This document shows positions 29,832 to 39,578 of a stretch of 64,000 nt of DNA, one piece after another. Numbering within the stretch: position 1 is the stretch's first letter; every line of letters starts with the position of its first letter. The stretch comes from Aequorivita echinoideorum. GTDB taxonomy: Bacteria; Bacteroidota; Bacteroidia; Flavobacteriales; Flavobacteriaceae. A program made the position numbers and the translations under genes. The stretch is from NCBI RefSeq assembly GCF_018476645.1, contig NZ_JAHCTB010000002.1:62001-126000 (forward strand), read 5' to 3'. Under the pieces are notes generated by a model. That model had not been told where the DNA came from. It searched no databases and worked only from the letters and a program-made list of their open reading frames with translations.

Positions 29832-30017
29832 ATGATTAAAATTTTAGGATTGGTATTGACCATTGCCGGAGGAATCGCCCTTATCCTTGGTGTGTTGGGC
29901 GTTTTTGGAAGTATGAACGTAGGCATGAACAGTTGGGCCCTAAGTATACTGGGAATCATTTTTTTCTTTGCAGGAATTGGGCTTTTAAAACGTAGAAAAG
30001 ATACAGATCAAGTTTAA
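29832..30017 (+). CDS. Small two-helix membrane protein
   Basis: The 61-residue product has two hydrophobic segments (about residues 4-26 and 32-52) and a basic tail KRRKDTDQV. This architecture is common among uncharacterised flavobacterial membrane proteins. An AAAGGTTT / AAACCTTT inverted repeat precedes it. A strong terminator follows 6 bp after the stop. Confidence 0.65.
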   Translation: MIKILGLVLTIAGGIALILGVLGVFGSMNVGMNSWALSILGIIFFFAGIGLLKRRKDTDQV

Positions 30018-30023
30018 TTATTT

Positions 30024-30056
30024 AAAACCCTTTGCTTTATGGCAAAGGGTTTTTTT
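30024..30056 (+). terminator. Rho-independent terminator
   Basis: ACCCTTTGC (30027-30035) pairs with GCAAAGGGT (30042-30050) and is followed by T7. Confidence 0.88.
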
Positions 30057-30075
30057 AGTACCAAACAGAAAAGTT

Positions 30076-30315
30076 ATGGCAAAATCAAGAATCAAAAATG
30101 TAGAACAATACGAGGCCCTTGTTGAGAAAGGATACAGTAAGGAAAAATCCGCACGGATAGCGAACACGCCAGATGCCGGTAAAAAAGGCGGAAAAGCAAA
30201 ACCCTATGAAGAATGGACCAAAGCCGAAATTTATGAACAGGCAAAAAAAGTGGGAATCGAAGGACGTTCCAAAATGAAAAAAAATGAATTGATTAAAGCG
30301 CTTCGGAATAACTAA
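30076..30315 (+). CDS. Small basic protein with Rho N-terminal-like motif
   Basis: The 79-residue lysine-rich protein begins MAKSRIKNVEQYEALVEKG, has RIANTPDAGKKGGKA, and ends with KAEIYEQAKKVGIEGRSKM and KNELIKALRNN. The last part resembles the Rho N-terminal/SAP-like helix-extended-loop fold. It is known from bacterial stress or DNA-associated small proteins (DUF7218-type). The stop codon overlaps the ATG of the next gene by one base. Confidence 0.8.
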   Translation: MAKSRIKNVEQYEALVEKGYSKEKSARIANTPDAGKKGGKAKPYEEWTKAEIYEQAKKVGIEGRSKMKKNELIKALRNN

Positions 30316-30743
30316 TGGTTACTTCACTCCAACCATTTCATTTGGCGATACCCGTAAATAATCTAGAAATGAACAGAAAATTTTACGGTGAAGTCCTCGG
30401 TTTTGAGGAAGGCCGGAGCAGTGATCATTGGGTGGATTTCAACTTTTTTGGCCACCAACTTGTAATTCATTTAAATAAAAAATTTGTAGAAGATGAATCG
30501 TCAAGCAATCCCGTGGACGGAAAAGACGTGCCCATCCCACATTTTGGCGTTGTTCTAAGTATGGAAGAATTTAAAAGTTTTTCAGAAAAATTAATTCAAA
30601 AAAACATCACATTTATTATTGAGCCATACATACGCTTTCAAGGTCAACCGGGCGAACAGGCGACAATGTTCTTCAAGGATCCCTCCGGTAATGCTCTGGA
30701 ATTTAAGGCTTTTAAAAATTTAACTAACCTATTCGCCAAATAA
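30315..30743 (+). CDS. VOC family (glyoxalase/bleomycin resistance-like) protein
   Basis: The 142-residue protein has the vicinal oxygen chelate beta-alpha-beta-beta-beta layout. It starts with FHLAIPVNNLEMNRKFYGEVLGFEEG, continues with DFNFFGHQLVIHL and ends with FFKDPSGNALEFKAF. The His of HLAI, the second His and the final Glu are candidate metal ligands. The specific reaction is not predictable. It overlaps its upstream neighbour by one base (TAATG). Confidence 0.9.
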   Translation: MVTSLQPFHLAIPVNNLEMNRKFYGEVLGFEEGRSSDHWVDFNFFGHQLVIHLNKKFVEDESSSNPVDGKDVPIPHFGVVLSMEEFKSFSEKLIQKNITFIIEPYIRFQGQPGEQATMFFKDPSGNALEFKAFKNLTNLFAK

Positions 30744-30748
30744 ACTCA

Positions 30749-31783
30749 ATGAAACCCATAGATCCGCAATTAATCCGCCAAATATTTGTATTGCTCCTAA
30801 TTATGACCTTGGGAGGGCTCATATTTTATGAAATCTTGCCCTACTTATCGGGTGTTCTTGGCGCAATCACTCTATATGTTCTATTTAGAAAATGGATGGG
30901 AATTTTAATAAGAAAAAAATGGAACAAAAGTTTGGCGGCCATTTTTTTAATATTGGTCTCATTTGTTGGAATCCTCATTCCAATAGCGGGAATTGTTTTA
31001 ATGCTGGGCAATAAAATTGGAAAAGCCGTACAGAATTCTGAAGAACTTACCCAAGCAGTAAAAGAGCAACTCATTTCGATGGAAAGTAAAATTGGATATG
31101 ATATCCATTCGCAAATTGATACTTCATCCATAACCTCTTGGGTTTCAACGAATCTGCAACAATTGGCTGGAGGAACATTCAATGCTTTCATCGCAATCGG
31201 TTTGATGTATTTTATGCTCTATTATATGCTTACCAATAGACGTGAACTGCGCGAATCCCTTTTTGAATACATTCCCATAAAAAAGAAAAACCTAAAACTT
31301 ATAGGCACTGAAAGTCATGCAAAAGTAAGAAGCAATGCCATTGGTATCCCACTTGTAGCGGTTGCACAAGGTATTATTGCTTTGATTGGGTTTTTCATTT
31401 TTGGGGTAGATGAGCCGTGGTTTTGGTTCGTTATTACCACCATTGGTTCAATGATTCCTTTTGTGGGTACGTTAATTGGCATTCTTCCGGTTTTTATTAT
31501 TTCCCTTTCCAGTGGAAATGACTTTCAAGCGTGGGGGATTTTGCTTTATGGTTTGATAGTGGTAGGAAGTACCGACAATATTATAAGGCTTTATGTGCTA
31601 AAAAAACTGGATGATGTGCATCCATTAATTACATTGATTGGTGTAATTGTGGGCGTTCCGCTTTTCGGGTTTATTGGGCTTATTTTTGGACCCTTGTTGA
31701 TTAGCCTTTTTATTGTTGTTGTGAAGATTTATAAAGATGAGTACGGTCGCGGAACACCCAGTCCTGATGATAAACGCTTATAA
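30749..31783 (+). CDS. AI-2E family transporter
   Basis: This 344-residue multi-pass membrane protein has the AI-2E/PerM architecture: N-terminal helices, a central charged soluble region (about residues 110-200), and C-terminal helices. The conserved motifs are FVGTLIGILPVFI and GVPLFGFIGLIFGPLLISL. Family members are proposed exporters of small molecules or sodium/proton antiporters. The gene follows the VOC gene by 5 bp. Confidence 0.9.
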   Translation: MKPIDPQLIRQIFVLLLIMTLGGLIFYEILPYLSGVLGAITLYVLFRKWMGILIRKKWNKSLAAIFLILVSFVGILIPIAGIVLMLGNKIGKAVQNSEELTQAVKEQLISMESKIGYDIHSQIDTSSITSWVSTNLQQLAGGTFNAFIAIGLMYFMLYYMLTNRRELRESLFEYIPIKKKNLKLIGTESHAKVRSNAIGIPLVAVAQGIIALIGFFIFGVDEPWFWFVITTIGSMIPFVGTLIGILPVFIISLSSGNDFQAWGILLYGLIVVGSTDNIIRLYVLKKLDDVHPLITLIGVIVGVPLFGFIGLIFGPLLISLFIVVVKIYKDEYGRGTPSPDDKRL

Positions 31784-31794
31784 ATGTTCTTAAA

Positions 31795-32292
31795 ATGTTT
31801 GGCAAAATTGAAAGGACAAATTTCCCTCCTCAAAATCCCACAATGGTTTGGGATGGCGAATGTGGTTTTTGTAAATACTGGATTATCCATTGGAAATCCA
31901 AAACCGAAGATCGCGTAACATATATCACCTTTCAGGAAATTGCAGCGTATTTTGAGGATATTCCGCTGAAGAAATTCAAAAAAGCATCTCGACTCATTGA
32001 GCCAAGCGGAAAAATCTATAGCGGTCCGGATTCCGCATACCGAAGTTTTACCTATTTTAAAAACCCAAAGCATTTTCTTCACAATTTATATCATAAGCAG
32101 AATTGGTTCACTTGGCTGAGTGACCACACCTATAATTTTATTGCTAAGCATCGACCCATTATGTTTACAATGTCCAAAATTCTTTTTGGAAAAGACCCAT
32201 TGCAAATGAAGCCTTATTGGTTCTTGATACTTTTATTTCTCGCGGCGCTACTCTATTTCTTTTACGCTTCAGCTTTTATAACAAAATTTTAA
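31795..32292 (+). CDS. DCC family (DUF393) thiol-disulfide-like protein
   Basis: The 165-residue protein has the DCC signature VWDGECGFCKYWI, with a CxxC at about residues 23-26 after an Asp-Gly, and a C-terminal hydrophobic segment at about 142-163. DUF393 proteins have a thioredoxin-like fold. This one is probably a membrane-anchored redox protein. It is third in the run starting at 30076. Confidence 0.88.
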   Translation: MFGKIERTNFPPQNPTMVWDGECGFCKYWIIHWKSKTEDRVTYITFQEIAAYFEDIPLKKFKKASRLIEPSGKIYSGPDSAYRSFTYFKNPKHFLHNLYHKQNWFTWLSDHTYNFIAKHRPIMFTMSKILFGKDPLQMKPYWFLILLFLAALLYFFYASAFITKF

Positions 32293-32338
32293 AACTATCT
32301 CCTTTTCTATTTTTTACCTTTAAAATAAAAACCAAATT

Positions 32339-32794
32339 ATGTCATTCAAAGGAATTTTATCACAGCTATACTTCAATCCCGGCAATAGAGATACCGCATC
32401 AAAAAATAACGAAATATCTGAAGAATACGTTGAAGGCGAAGTAGCAAAAATACGTGACGAAGATGTTGAAATTGTAATGGACAACGAGGAAGCCATCAAT
32501 AAAAAATTCAGCGGGGCAAACAGTCTTTCAAAATATGCCGAACTCGGAAAAATTCTAGTGGGAATGCTTAAAGACGTAAAAAATGGCGTCTACCCAAATG
32601 TGCCGTGGTTCACTATTGCAACGGTTGTTTTGGCTCTTTTATATATTTTAAATCCTATGGATATTATTCCAGATTTTATTCCGGGAATAGGTTATATAGA
32701 CGATATTGCCGTTCTAACAATTGGCGTGGGCTGGATTGAAAGTGATCTGCACAGGTATTTGGATTGGAAAATTAAAGAAGGAAAGGGAATTTAA
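32339..32794 (+). CDS. DUF1232/YkvA family membrane protein
   Basis: The 151-residue protein has an acidic N-terminal half and a DUF1232 core VPWFTIATVVLALLYILNP, then MDIIPDFIPGIGYIDDIAVL. That pair of short membrane helices around NPxDxIPDFIP defines the family. Function unknown. Its stop overlaps the end of the convergent folD gene by four bases. Confidence 0.88.
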   Translation: MSFKGILSQLYFNPGNRDTASKNNEISEEYVEGEVAKIRDEDVEIVMDNEEAINKKFSGANSLSKYAELGKILVGMLKDVKNGVYPNVPWFTIATVVLALLYILNPMDIIPDFIPGIGYIDDIAVLTIGVGWIESDLHRYLDWKIKEGKGI

Positions 32795-33672
32795 TTATTC
32801 CTTCTTTGCTCCCGTGCCAACAGTGTATTTTTAAGCAGCATCGCAATTGTCATAGGTCCTACGCCGCCGGGAACGGGTGTAATGAAAGAGGCCTTTTTGC
32901 TTGCGTTTTCAAAATCTACATCGCCTTTTAAAACATAACCGCGCGGATTGGTATCATCGGCAACACGGGTAGTTCCAACGTCTATCACAACGGCATCATC
33001 TTTTATCATTTCTGCTTTTAAAAACCCTGGAATTCCAACGGCTATGATAATAATATCAGCCTGTGAGGTAATCTGAGTAATGTTTTTAGTGTATTCGTGG
33101 GTCAGGGTAACCGTACTGTTTCCGGGAAAACCGCTTCTTCCCATTAATATGCTCATTGGTCTTCCCACAATATAACTTCTTCCTATCACAACAGTGTGTT
33201 TGCCTTTTGTGGGAATATTGTACCGCTCCAAAAGCTCCAAAATTCCAAAGGGTGTGGCTGGAATAAAAGTGGACATATCCAATGACATACGTCCAAAATT
33301 TGTTGGGTGAAAACCATCAACGTCCTTATCTGGGTTTACAGCCATCAACACTTTTTGGGTTTGAATTTGTTCCGGCAGTGGAAGTTGGACTATAAAACCG
33401 TCAATAGTATCATCATTATTCAGTTCTTCAATTTTATCCAAAAGTTCCAATTCGCTTGTGGTGCTTCTCATTGTAACCAAAGTAGAATCAAAACCTACTT
33501 CTTTACATGAACGTACTTTATTATTCACATACGTTAGACTTGCGCCATCATTACCCACAATAATTGCTGCCAAATGCGGAACTTTTTCGCCATTGGCTTT
33601 CATTTTATCCACTTCAGCTTTAATTTCAGCCTTAATATCGTTGCTTATTTTCTTTCCGTCTAGGATTGTCAT
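32791..33672 (-). CDS. folD: Bifunctional methylenetetrahydrofolate dehydrogenase/cyclohydrolase FolD
   Basis: FolD interconverts methylene-, methenyl- and formyl-tetrahydrofolate for one-carbon metabolism. The 293-residue protein has the catalytic Tyr/Lys region LTYVNNKVRSCKEVG, the signature GFIVQLPLPEQI and the NADP-binding motif VVIGRSYIVGRPMS. It ends with the conserved TPVPGGVGPMTIAMLL. Confidence 0.96.
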   Translation of the reverse strand: MTILDGKKISNDIKAEIKAEVDKMKANGEKVPHLAAIIVGNDGASLTYVNNKVRSCKEVGFDSTLVTMRSTTSELELLDKIEELNNDDTIDGFIVQLPLPEQIQTQKVLMAVNPDKDVDGFHPTNFGRMSLDMSTFIPATPFGILELLERYNIPTKGKHTVVIGRSYIVGRPMSILMGRSGFPGNSTVTLTHEYTKNITQITSQADIIIIAVGIPGFLKAEMIKDDAVVIDVGTTRVADDTNPRGYVLKGDVDFENASKKASFITPVPGGVGPMTIAMLLKNTLLAREQRRNN

Positions 33673-33775
33673 ATTTTAATGGGTTGTGGGTTGTGGGTTG
33701 AAATATTATCTAACTTTAAAAAATTGCATCAAATTTTTGTATTTGAGATTGAGAATAATCGATAACTGAAAACTA

Positions 33776-33858
33776 ATAACTGATAACTGATAACTGATAA
33801 CTGATAACTGATAACTGATAACTGATAACTGATAACTGATAATTGATAATTGATAACT
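33776..33858. repeat. Heptanucleotide tandem repeat, ATAACTG
   Basis: Nine perfect 7-bp units (33776-33838) are followed by two ATAATTG units and a partial one, ending 4 bp before the ffh stop codon. It has the same period as the array at 29069 but a different unit. Confidence 0.95.
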
Positions 33859-33862
33859 AAAA

Positions 33863-35191
33863 TTACCTCATCCTGCTCATAGCTTGCATCATCTTCTTTC
33901 CGCCGCCGCCTTGCATCATTTTCATCATTTTGCTCATTTGGTCAAATTGTTTCAACAATTGATTTACTTGTTGTACGCTTGTTCCACTTCCGCTGGCGAT
34001 TCGTTTTTTTCGGCTCCCGTTTATTATTGCGGGTTCTGTTCTTTCCTTTGGGGTCATGGAGTGGATTATGGCTTCAATACCCTTAAATGCATCATCATCA
34101 ATGTCTACATTTTTCAAAGCCTTTCCAGCTCCGGGAATCATTCCCACCAAATCCTTCATACTCCCCATTTTTTTCACTTGCTGGATTTGATTCAGAAAAT
34201 CATCAAACCCGAATTGATTCTTTGCAATTTTCTTTTGAAGTTTTCTGGCCTCTTCCTCATCAAACTGTTCCTGGGCCCTTTCCACAAGTGAAACCACGTC
34301 GCCCATCCCCAAAATTCTGTCTGCCATACGCGCGGGATGGAACACATCTATGGCATCCATTTTTTCGCCCGTACCTATAAATTTGATAGGCTTATCAACA
34401 ACACTTTTGATGGAAATAGCCGCACCACCGCGGGTATCACCATCAAGTTTGGTTAACACAACTCCGTCAAAATTCAATCGATCGTTAAAGGCTTTAGCAG
34501 TATTCACCGCATCTTGCCCCGTCATTGCGTCCACCACAAAAAGTGTTTCGTGTGGCTTAATGGCTTGGTGCACCTCAGCAATTTCGTTCATCATTGCCTC
34601 ATCTATAGCAAGACGTCCGGCGGTATCCACAATCACCACATTGTGGCCGTTTTGTTTGGCGTGCGCAATAGCATTTTGGGCAATAGCTACCGGGTTTTTA
34701 TTTTCCGGCTCACTGTAGACCTCCACTCCTATTTGGTCACCCACAACGTGCAACTGATTAATAGCCGCAGGACGATAAATATCACAGGCCACCAATAGCG
34801 GCTTCTTTGTTTTTTTATTTTTTAGATAATTGGCAAGTTTTCCGGAAAAGGTAGTCTTACCGCTACCCTGCAAACCGGACATCAAAATTATGGATGGTGC
34901 CCCGCTCAAATTAATGCCGGCAGTCTCACCACCCATCAATTGCGTAAGCTCATCCTTAACCAATTTTACCATTAACTGGCCCGGCTGTAACGTGGTGAGC
35001 ACGTTTTGACCCAGTGCTTTTTCCTTTACGGTATTGGTAAATTCCTTCGCGGTTTTAAAGTTAACATCCGCATCCAGTAGGGCGCGCCGCACTTCCTTTA
35101 AAGTTTCGGCTACGTTTACTTCAGTAATGCTGCCGTGCCCTTTAAGTACGTGCAGCGCTTTGTCCAGCTTATCGCTTAAATTGTCGAACAT
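33863..35191 (-). CDS. ffh: Signal recognition particle protein Ffh (SRP54)
   Basis: The 442-residue protein has the N-domain, the GTPase G1 motif GLQGSGKTTFSGKLA, DTAGRLAID, TKLDGDTRGG and a Met-rich M-domain ending in KMMKMMQGGGGKKMMQAMSR. It binds SRP RNA and signal sequences for cotranslational targeting of membrane proteins. Confidence 0.97.
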   Translation of the reverse strand: MFDNLSDKLDKALHVLKGHGSITEVNVAETLKEVRRALLDADVNFKTAKEFTNTVKEKALGQNVLTTLQPGQLMVKLVKDELTQLMGGETAGINLSGAPSIILMSGLQGSGKTTFSGKLANYLKNKKTKKPLLVACDIYRPAAINQLHVVGDQIGVEVYSEPENKNPVAIAQNAIAHAKQNGHNVVIVDTAGRLAIDEAMMNEIAEVHQAIKPHETLFVVDAMTGQDAVNTAKAFNDRLNFDGVVLTKLDGDTRGGAAISIKSVVDKPIKFIGTGEKMDAIDVFHPARMADRILGMGDVVSLVERAQEQFDEEEARKLQKKIAKNQFGFDDFLNQIQQVKKMGSMKDLVGMIPGAGKALKNVDIDDDAFKGIEAIIHSMTPKERTEPAIINGSRKKRIASGSGTSVQQVNQLLKQFDQMSKMMKMMQGGGGKKMMQAMSRMR

Positions 35192-35244
35192 AATCTTGCT
35201 TTCATTAAATTTTCAACCTTTGGCAAACGCTTTTGGGTTGCTGG

Positions 35245-35274
35245 CAAAGATAACATTCTGAAAGGGAGTATCAA
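35245..35274 (-). promoter_or_regulatory. Promoter for ffh
   Basis: On the minus strand TTG (35274-35272), exactly 19 bases, then TATCTTTG (35252-35245), 53 bp upstream of the ffh start codon. Confidence 0.7.
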
Positions 35275-35391
35275 AAAAAATAAGGTTTCAGAATTCTATA
35301 GAATTTCAATAGAAAACAATGAAAATAGAATGAAGCGGGAAGGCTTCGAATAAATGATTTAACTTTGAAGTAGCCCGACAAATTTCGGAAA

Positions 35392-35853
35392 ATGAAAAAT
35401 ATAGAATTGAAAAGAACCCACTCCACTGACAGAAACTTTCAATTGTTGGTGAAAAAACTTGATGCCGAACTCGCTGAACGCGATGGGCAAGACCACGCTT
35501 TTTACGATCAATTCAATAAAATTGACACTATAAAATATGTTGTTGTGGCTTTTAACGAAAATGAAAAACCAGTAGGCTGCGGAGCCATTAAAGAAATTGG
35601 AAACAACGCAATGGAGGTAAAACGAATGTTTGTTCCAACCGAAAATAGAGGAAGAGGAATTGCGGGAGAAATTTTGAAGGAATTGGAAATCTGGGCCAAA
35701 GAACTGAAGTTTGAAAAATGCCTGCTGGAAACCGGATTGAAACAGCCTGAGGCCATTTCGCTCTACAAAAAAAGTGGCTACAAACAGATTGATAATTACG
35801 GTCAATATGCGGGTGTGGAAAATAGCATTTGCTTTGAAAAAATTTTGAGATAG
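35392..35853 (+). CDS. GNAT family N-acetyltransferase
   Basis: The 153-residue protein has the GNAT acetyl-CoA-binding motif VKRMFVPTENRGRGIAGEIL (the R/QxxGxG/A loop) and the C-terminal LLETGLKQPEAISLYKKSGY. The acceptor substrate cannot be deduced. An unrecognised gene follows after 6 bp. Confidence 0.9.
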   Translation: MKNIELKRTHSTDRNFQLLVKKLDAELAERDGQDHAFYDQFNKIDTIKYVVVAFNENEKPVGCGAIKEIGNNAMEVKRMFVPTENRGRGIAGEILKELEIWAKELKFEKCLLETGLKQPEAISLYKKSGYKQIDNYGQYAGVENSICFEKILR

Positions 35854-35859
35854 AGATTT

Positions 35860-36417
35860 ATGAAAATAAAATCAAATGCTTCTTCTGGAGAATTGTCATC
35901 TCCTTTCTACCAAATAAACAAAGATTTTTGCAGTGATTTTGAAGATTATATTGCCTCAAAGAATGGAAGGGTGAGAGGGAATTTTAATGCGTGGTCCTAT
36001 TTTATAGAAGCAAAAATAGAAGTTCCCAAACTTTGGAAATTAACTTATAAAAGAGCTACTTACTCATCAACTGGCAATCTTTTGCTTTCTTCGAAATCAC
36101 AAAGCTTGTTAACTTCCGCATTATGGGAAACAAAACTTTCCCCTTCAGATTGTTCCGAATTTGTTATTCAAAGGGCAAAAAACACGAATATGATCAAACG
36201 CCTCTTTGGAAAACAAGAAAAATTCAAGGATACAGTAGATTATGTAATCAAAGGGGCAGAAGGAATTCTTACGGATAGATTATACTCAATTTTATTTCCA
36301 CTGTTCAAGACTGGGGAATTGTACAACATTTACTTTAGAGATAACAAACTTGCTATTTCATTAAGAAGCAATGAACACCATTTTAATATTTTCAATAAAC
36401 TATTGAAGTTAAATTAA
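35860..36417 (+). CDS. Protein of unknown function
   Basis: The 185-residue soluble protein has no signal peptide or membrane segment and I recognise no family. It is fairly basic and rich in aromatic residues. It lies 6 bp after the GNAT gene and 4 bp before the permease gene, so the three form a unit. Confidence 0.7.
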   Translation: MKIKSNASSGELSSPFYQINKDFCSDFEDYIASKNGRVRGNFNAWSYFIEAKIEVPKLWKLTYKRATYSSTGNLLLSSKSQSLLTSALWETKLSPSDCSEFVIQRAKNTNMIKRLFGKQEKFKDTVDYVIKGAEGILTDRLYSILFPLFKTGELYNIYFRDNKLAISLRSNEHHFNIFNKLLKLN

Positions 36418-36421
36418 TTAT

Positions 36422-37732
36422 ATGAAGCAAAAAGATAAAGTCACCCTGACTGATGCCATCGCCATAGGAATTGGCGGAATGGTTGGTGGAGGAATTTTTG
36501 CCGTCTTGGGCTTGGCAGTCTCTTTGGGGAAAGGCGGAACCCCGGTGGCGTTTTTATTTGCTGGAGTCATTGCGCTGTTTACCGCTTATTCCTTTTCAAA
36601 ATTATCATTGGTTTTCCCCGATCGCGGTGGCACGGTACGTTTTGTGAATGAAGGATTTGGAACAGGAGTTTTTAGCGGGGGAATAAATAATGTACTTTGG
36701 ATAAGCTACATCATTATGCTTTCGCTCTATGCAAGCGCTTTCGGCTCGTATGCGCCTAATCTAATCTCAATTACCGGTGAAAAATCAATTGATACCCATA
36801 TTTTCATTACGGCCGTAATTTTATTGGCAACCCTTATAAATTATTACAGCCTCAAAGTGGTGGGAAAAATAGAAAGTGTGGCAGTTTTTATTAAACTATT
36901 TATTCTTCTCGCGTTTATTGGCTTAGGAATTTATGGTCTTTTTGGAAATGAAAATGTGGCGCAACTCAATCCTTCAAACTGGGAAAACCCTATCCAATTG
37001 CTTACTGCAGGAATGGTAATTTTTGTTGCCTATGAAGGTTTTGAACTTATAGCCAATGCAGTTCCGGATATTGCAAATCCAAAAAAGAATGTTCCGCTCG
37101 CCTATTTTATCTCAGTTGGTTTCGTGGTATTTCTCTATATTATAATTGCATTGGTTACCGTGGGCTCCTTACCATTCGATGCCATTGCCAAAGCGAAAGA
37201 TTACGTTCTGGCGGCCGCTTCAAAACCAATGATTGGACAGATAGGTTTTACGATTATGACCATTGCGGCACTTATTTCAACTTTTTCCGCAATAAATGCC
37301 ACGATTTATGGCGGGAGCCGGGTTAGCTATGAACTTTCACAAGATGATGAGCTTCCGCACGCCTTTACGGATCAACTTTGGAATAAACCCATTGGGCTTT
37401 TAATAACCGTGATTTTGACATTAATTGCAGCTAATTTCTTGAATTTGGAAAGTATTTCAACTTCGGGTAGCGCAGGATTTCTTCTTATTTTTGCTGTTGT
37501 AAACTATGTGGGTTTTCGCAAGGCGAAAAAAATTAACGCCAATAAAATTATAACGCTTTCGGGTTCCATTTTGTGCGCAATAGCCTTTGTCACGCTTATT
37601 ATTCAGCAATCAAATTCAAATCTGCTTGGCGTGGGTATTTCTTTGGGAATTATAGTATTTTGTTTTCTTGTTGAATGGATTTACAAGAAAAATAAAACTT
37701 CAGAAAAGAATAAAAAGAGAAAGTTGCGGTAA
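36422..37732 (+). CDS. APC superfamily amino acid permease
   Basis: The 436-residue protein has twelve predicted membrane segments and the APC signature in helix 1, IGIGGMVGGGIFAVLGLAV. Helix 6 reads VIFVAYEGFELIANA, and the tail is short and basic. It probably imports an amino acid by proton symport; the substrate is unknown. Confidence 0.9.
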   Translation: MKQKDKVTLTDAIAIGIGGMVGGGIFAVLGLAVSLGKGGTPVAFLFAGVIALFTAYSFSKLSLVFPDRGGTVRFVNEGFGTGVFSGGINNVLWISYIIMLSLYASAFGSYAPNLISITGEKSIDTHIFITAVILLATLINYYSLKVVGKIESVAVFIKLFILLAFIGLGIYGLFGNENVAQLNPSNWENPIQLLTAGMVIFVAYEGFELIANAVPDIANPKKNVPLAYFISVGFVVFLYIIIALVTVGSLPFDAIAKAKDYVLAAASKPMIGQIGFTIMTIAALISTFSAINATIYGGSRVSYELSQDDELPHAFTDQLWNKPIGLLITVILTLIAANFLNLESISTSGSAGFLLIFAVVNYVGFRKAKKINANKIITLSGSILCAIAFVTLIIQQSNSNLLGVGISLGIIVFCFLVEWIYKKNKTSEKNKKRKLR

Positions 37733-37789
37733 TGGCCCAAAAAGATCCCTACTAAAAATCAATTTTTCCAAAACCGCAACAATCAAAAC

Positions 37790-37813
37790 AAACCTACTGT
37801 TATCAACAGGTTT
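37790..37813. terminator. Weak hairpin between convergent genes
   Basis: AAACCT and CTGTT pair with AACAG and GTTT with one bulge. There is no strong T-run, so it is only a candidate terminator for the permease transcript. Confidence 0.35.
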
Positions 37814-37881
37814 AGTTGCATTCCCAAGTTGTAATAAAAGGCCCCAAATATTGACATTGGGAATGCAATTCTTTTTCTCCT

Positions 37882-39315
37882 TTATTTTTTCGCTGTAAGT
37901 CCACGCGTTAACCAACCCCTTCTGTTTGCGGTGGCAATGGCGTAAGGTGTTATCCAAAATAGCCCAAAGGTGTATAAAATGCTATAGGAATATGCCCAAA
38001 ATGATTCAGCAATATTATATCGCTTCGCATAAAATAATACCGGGAAACTTGACACCACCAAAATGCTGAAAAACGTGGAGGTCAAAAATAGGATGGGGTG
38101 CATTATTACGAAAGCAAGCATCAATATAATTAACGGATACGCCATTATCAGTTTCAACCATTGATTGAAAAACAACAGCCTTGTGCCGGCGGTTGACCCT
38201 TCTCTAAATTTCGTAAAGACGAATTTTGCCATATTGATATTCTCCCGCACATTGCTTCTCGCCCAACGGATGAACATTTTGTAAAGCCCTTTGTAACGCT
38301 CCGGAACATTGGTAAGCACGTAGGCGTTTCTTTGGAAAAGAACGTGGTAACCTTGTTTCAGGATCATATTTGTCATAGCCCTATCTTCACCAATATCTGA
38401 TGGCTGCCCCATAAATGTTTGATTTATCCATTCGGGCAAGCAGGCAAAAACAGCCTTTTTTCTGTAGGCAGCCAAGGCTCCCGGCGTACATAGCACCGAA
38501 CCCAGCGCACTTTCAACGGAACGGATAAACTCAAAACTCATGACGAAACTTACGTTCAACATTTTTGGGATAATGGATTTTTGATTATTCAAAACCCGGA
38601 CATTCCCGGCAACAGCACCGCAATTTTCATTCGTTACAAAGGGGCTCACCAGATTGCGCAGCGTATCTGCCTCCACAACCGAATCACTATCAACGGTCAC
38701 AAAAATATCACCCGTGCCGCATAATTTAAATCCGCGGTAGAGCGCATGCCTTTTTCCTTTGTTTTCGGGTTGTTTGTAAATGTAAACACGTGCTCCCAGT
38801 TTAGCTTTTGCCTCTTGCATCCAGTGCCAAGTATCATCTTGACTACCATCATCAATTGCGATCAGCTGTAATTTGTGCTCAGGGTAATTGCTATTTGCCA
38901 AGCTCATCAATGTATCCCAAACCTGCTTTCCTTCGTTGTAGGCCGGCACAATTACCGTGCACGTGGGCAAAAGTTCATCGCTGACGGATTTTATGGAGCG
39001 ATAGCGAAAATACAAGTATAAATTATAGAGGAAAAACAATCCTTTGAAAAGAAACAGTGCAGCTGTTACCAAAAATATTGCAAAGCCCCAATTCGAATTA
39101 ATCCTATCAGAATTGAATTGATAAAACTCCGGCTGAAGTTCATATACCAAAAATGCCCCGGCGAACATAAGTAAGAACGTACTTGCCAGAACAAAAATTC
39201 CTAGTGGTGTTCTTACGTTTTTTGGGGTGAAGTTTAGATTTTTTAGGGAATCCTGGTTATTTCCTTCTTTTGAAATGGCAACGGAACTTTGGGTTTCTTT
39301 TGAATGGGTGTTCAT
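37882..39315 (-). CDS. Membrane-bound family 2 glycosyltransferase
   Basis: The 477-residue protein has two N-terminal membrane helices, a GT2 domain and C-terminal helices. Motifs are VIVPAYNEGKQVWDTL, AIDDGSQDDT, the DxD-like VDSDSVV, TPGALAAYR, IGEDRAMTN and the RWARS motif, in the order seen in processive hyaluronan/cellulose synthase-like enzymes. It probably makes or extrudes a surface polysaccharide. It stands alone, so the product is unknown. Confidence 0.88.
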   Translation of the reverse strand: MNTHSKETQSSVAISKEGNNQDSLKNLNFTPKNVRTPLGIFVLASTFLLMFAGAFLVYELQPEFYQFNSDRINSNWGFAIFLVTAALFLFKGLFFLYNLYLYFRYRSIKSVSDELLPTCTVIVPAYNEGKQVWDTLMSLANSNYPEHKLQLIAIDDGSQDDTWHWMQEAKAKLGARVYIYKQPENKGKRHALYRGFKLCGTGDIFVTVDSDSVVEADTLRNLVSPFVTNENCGAVAGNVRVLNNQKSIIPKMLNVSFVMSFEFIRSVESALGSVLCTPGALAAYRKKAVFACLPEWINQTFMGQPSDIGEDRAMTNMILKQGYHVLFQRNAYVLTNVPERYKGLYKMFIRWARSNVRENINMAKFVFTKFREGSTAGTRLLFFNQWLKLIMAYPLIILMLAFVIMHPILFLTSTFFSILVVSSFPVLFYAKRYNIAESFWAYSYSILYTFGLFWITPYAIATANRRGWLTRGLTAKK

Positions 39316-39578
39316 TATTGGGCGCTTTCTAAATTTCTAAAATTGTGTCGTGATATTTTGAATTCCCAAAAGGCAAGTGTTGTGCCATTGAAAAAAGTGC
39401 TGACAGCAAGGCCTTTAACCAATTCAGAAATATTTAAATTGTGTATTTTTTATACAGTTTGGTAAACAGATATACATAAAATGTTTACATTAATTGCTTC
39501 GGAAGTTGAAAAGCGGGGATAAAAAAACATCAATAATTCTCGATTATTGATGTTCTAAAAATTCATTGAAAATATATT

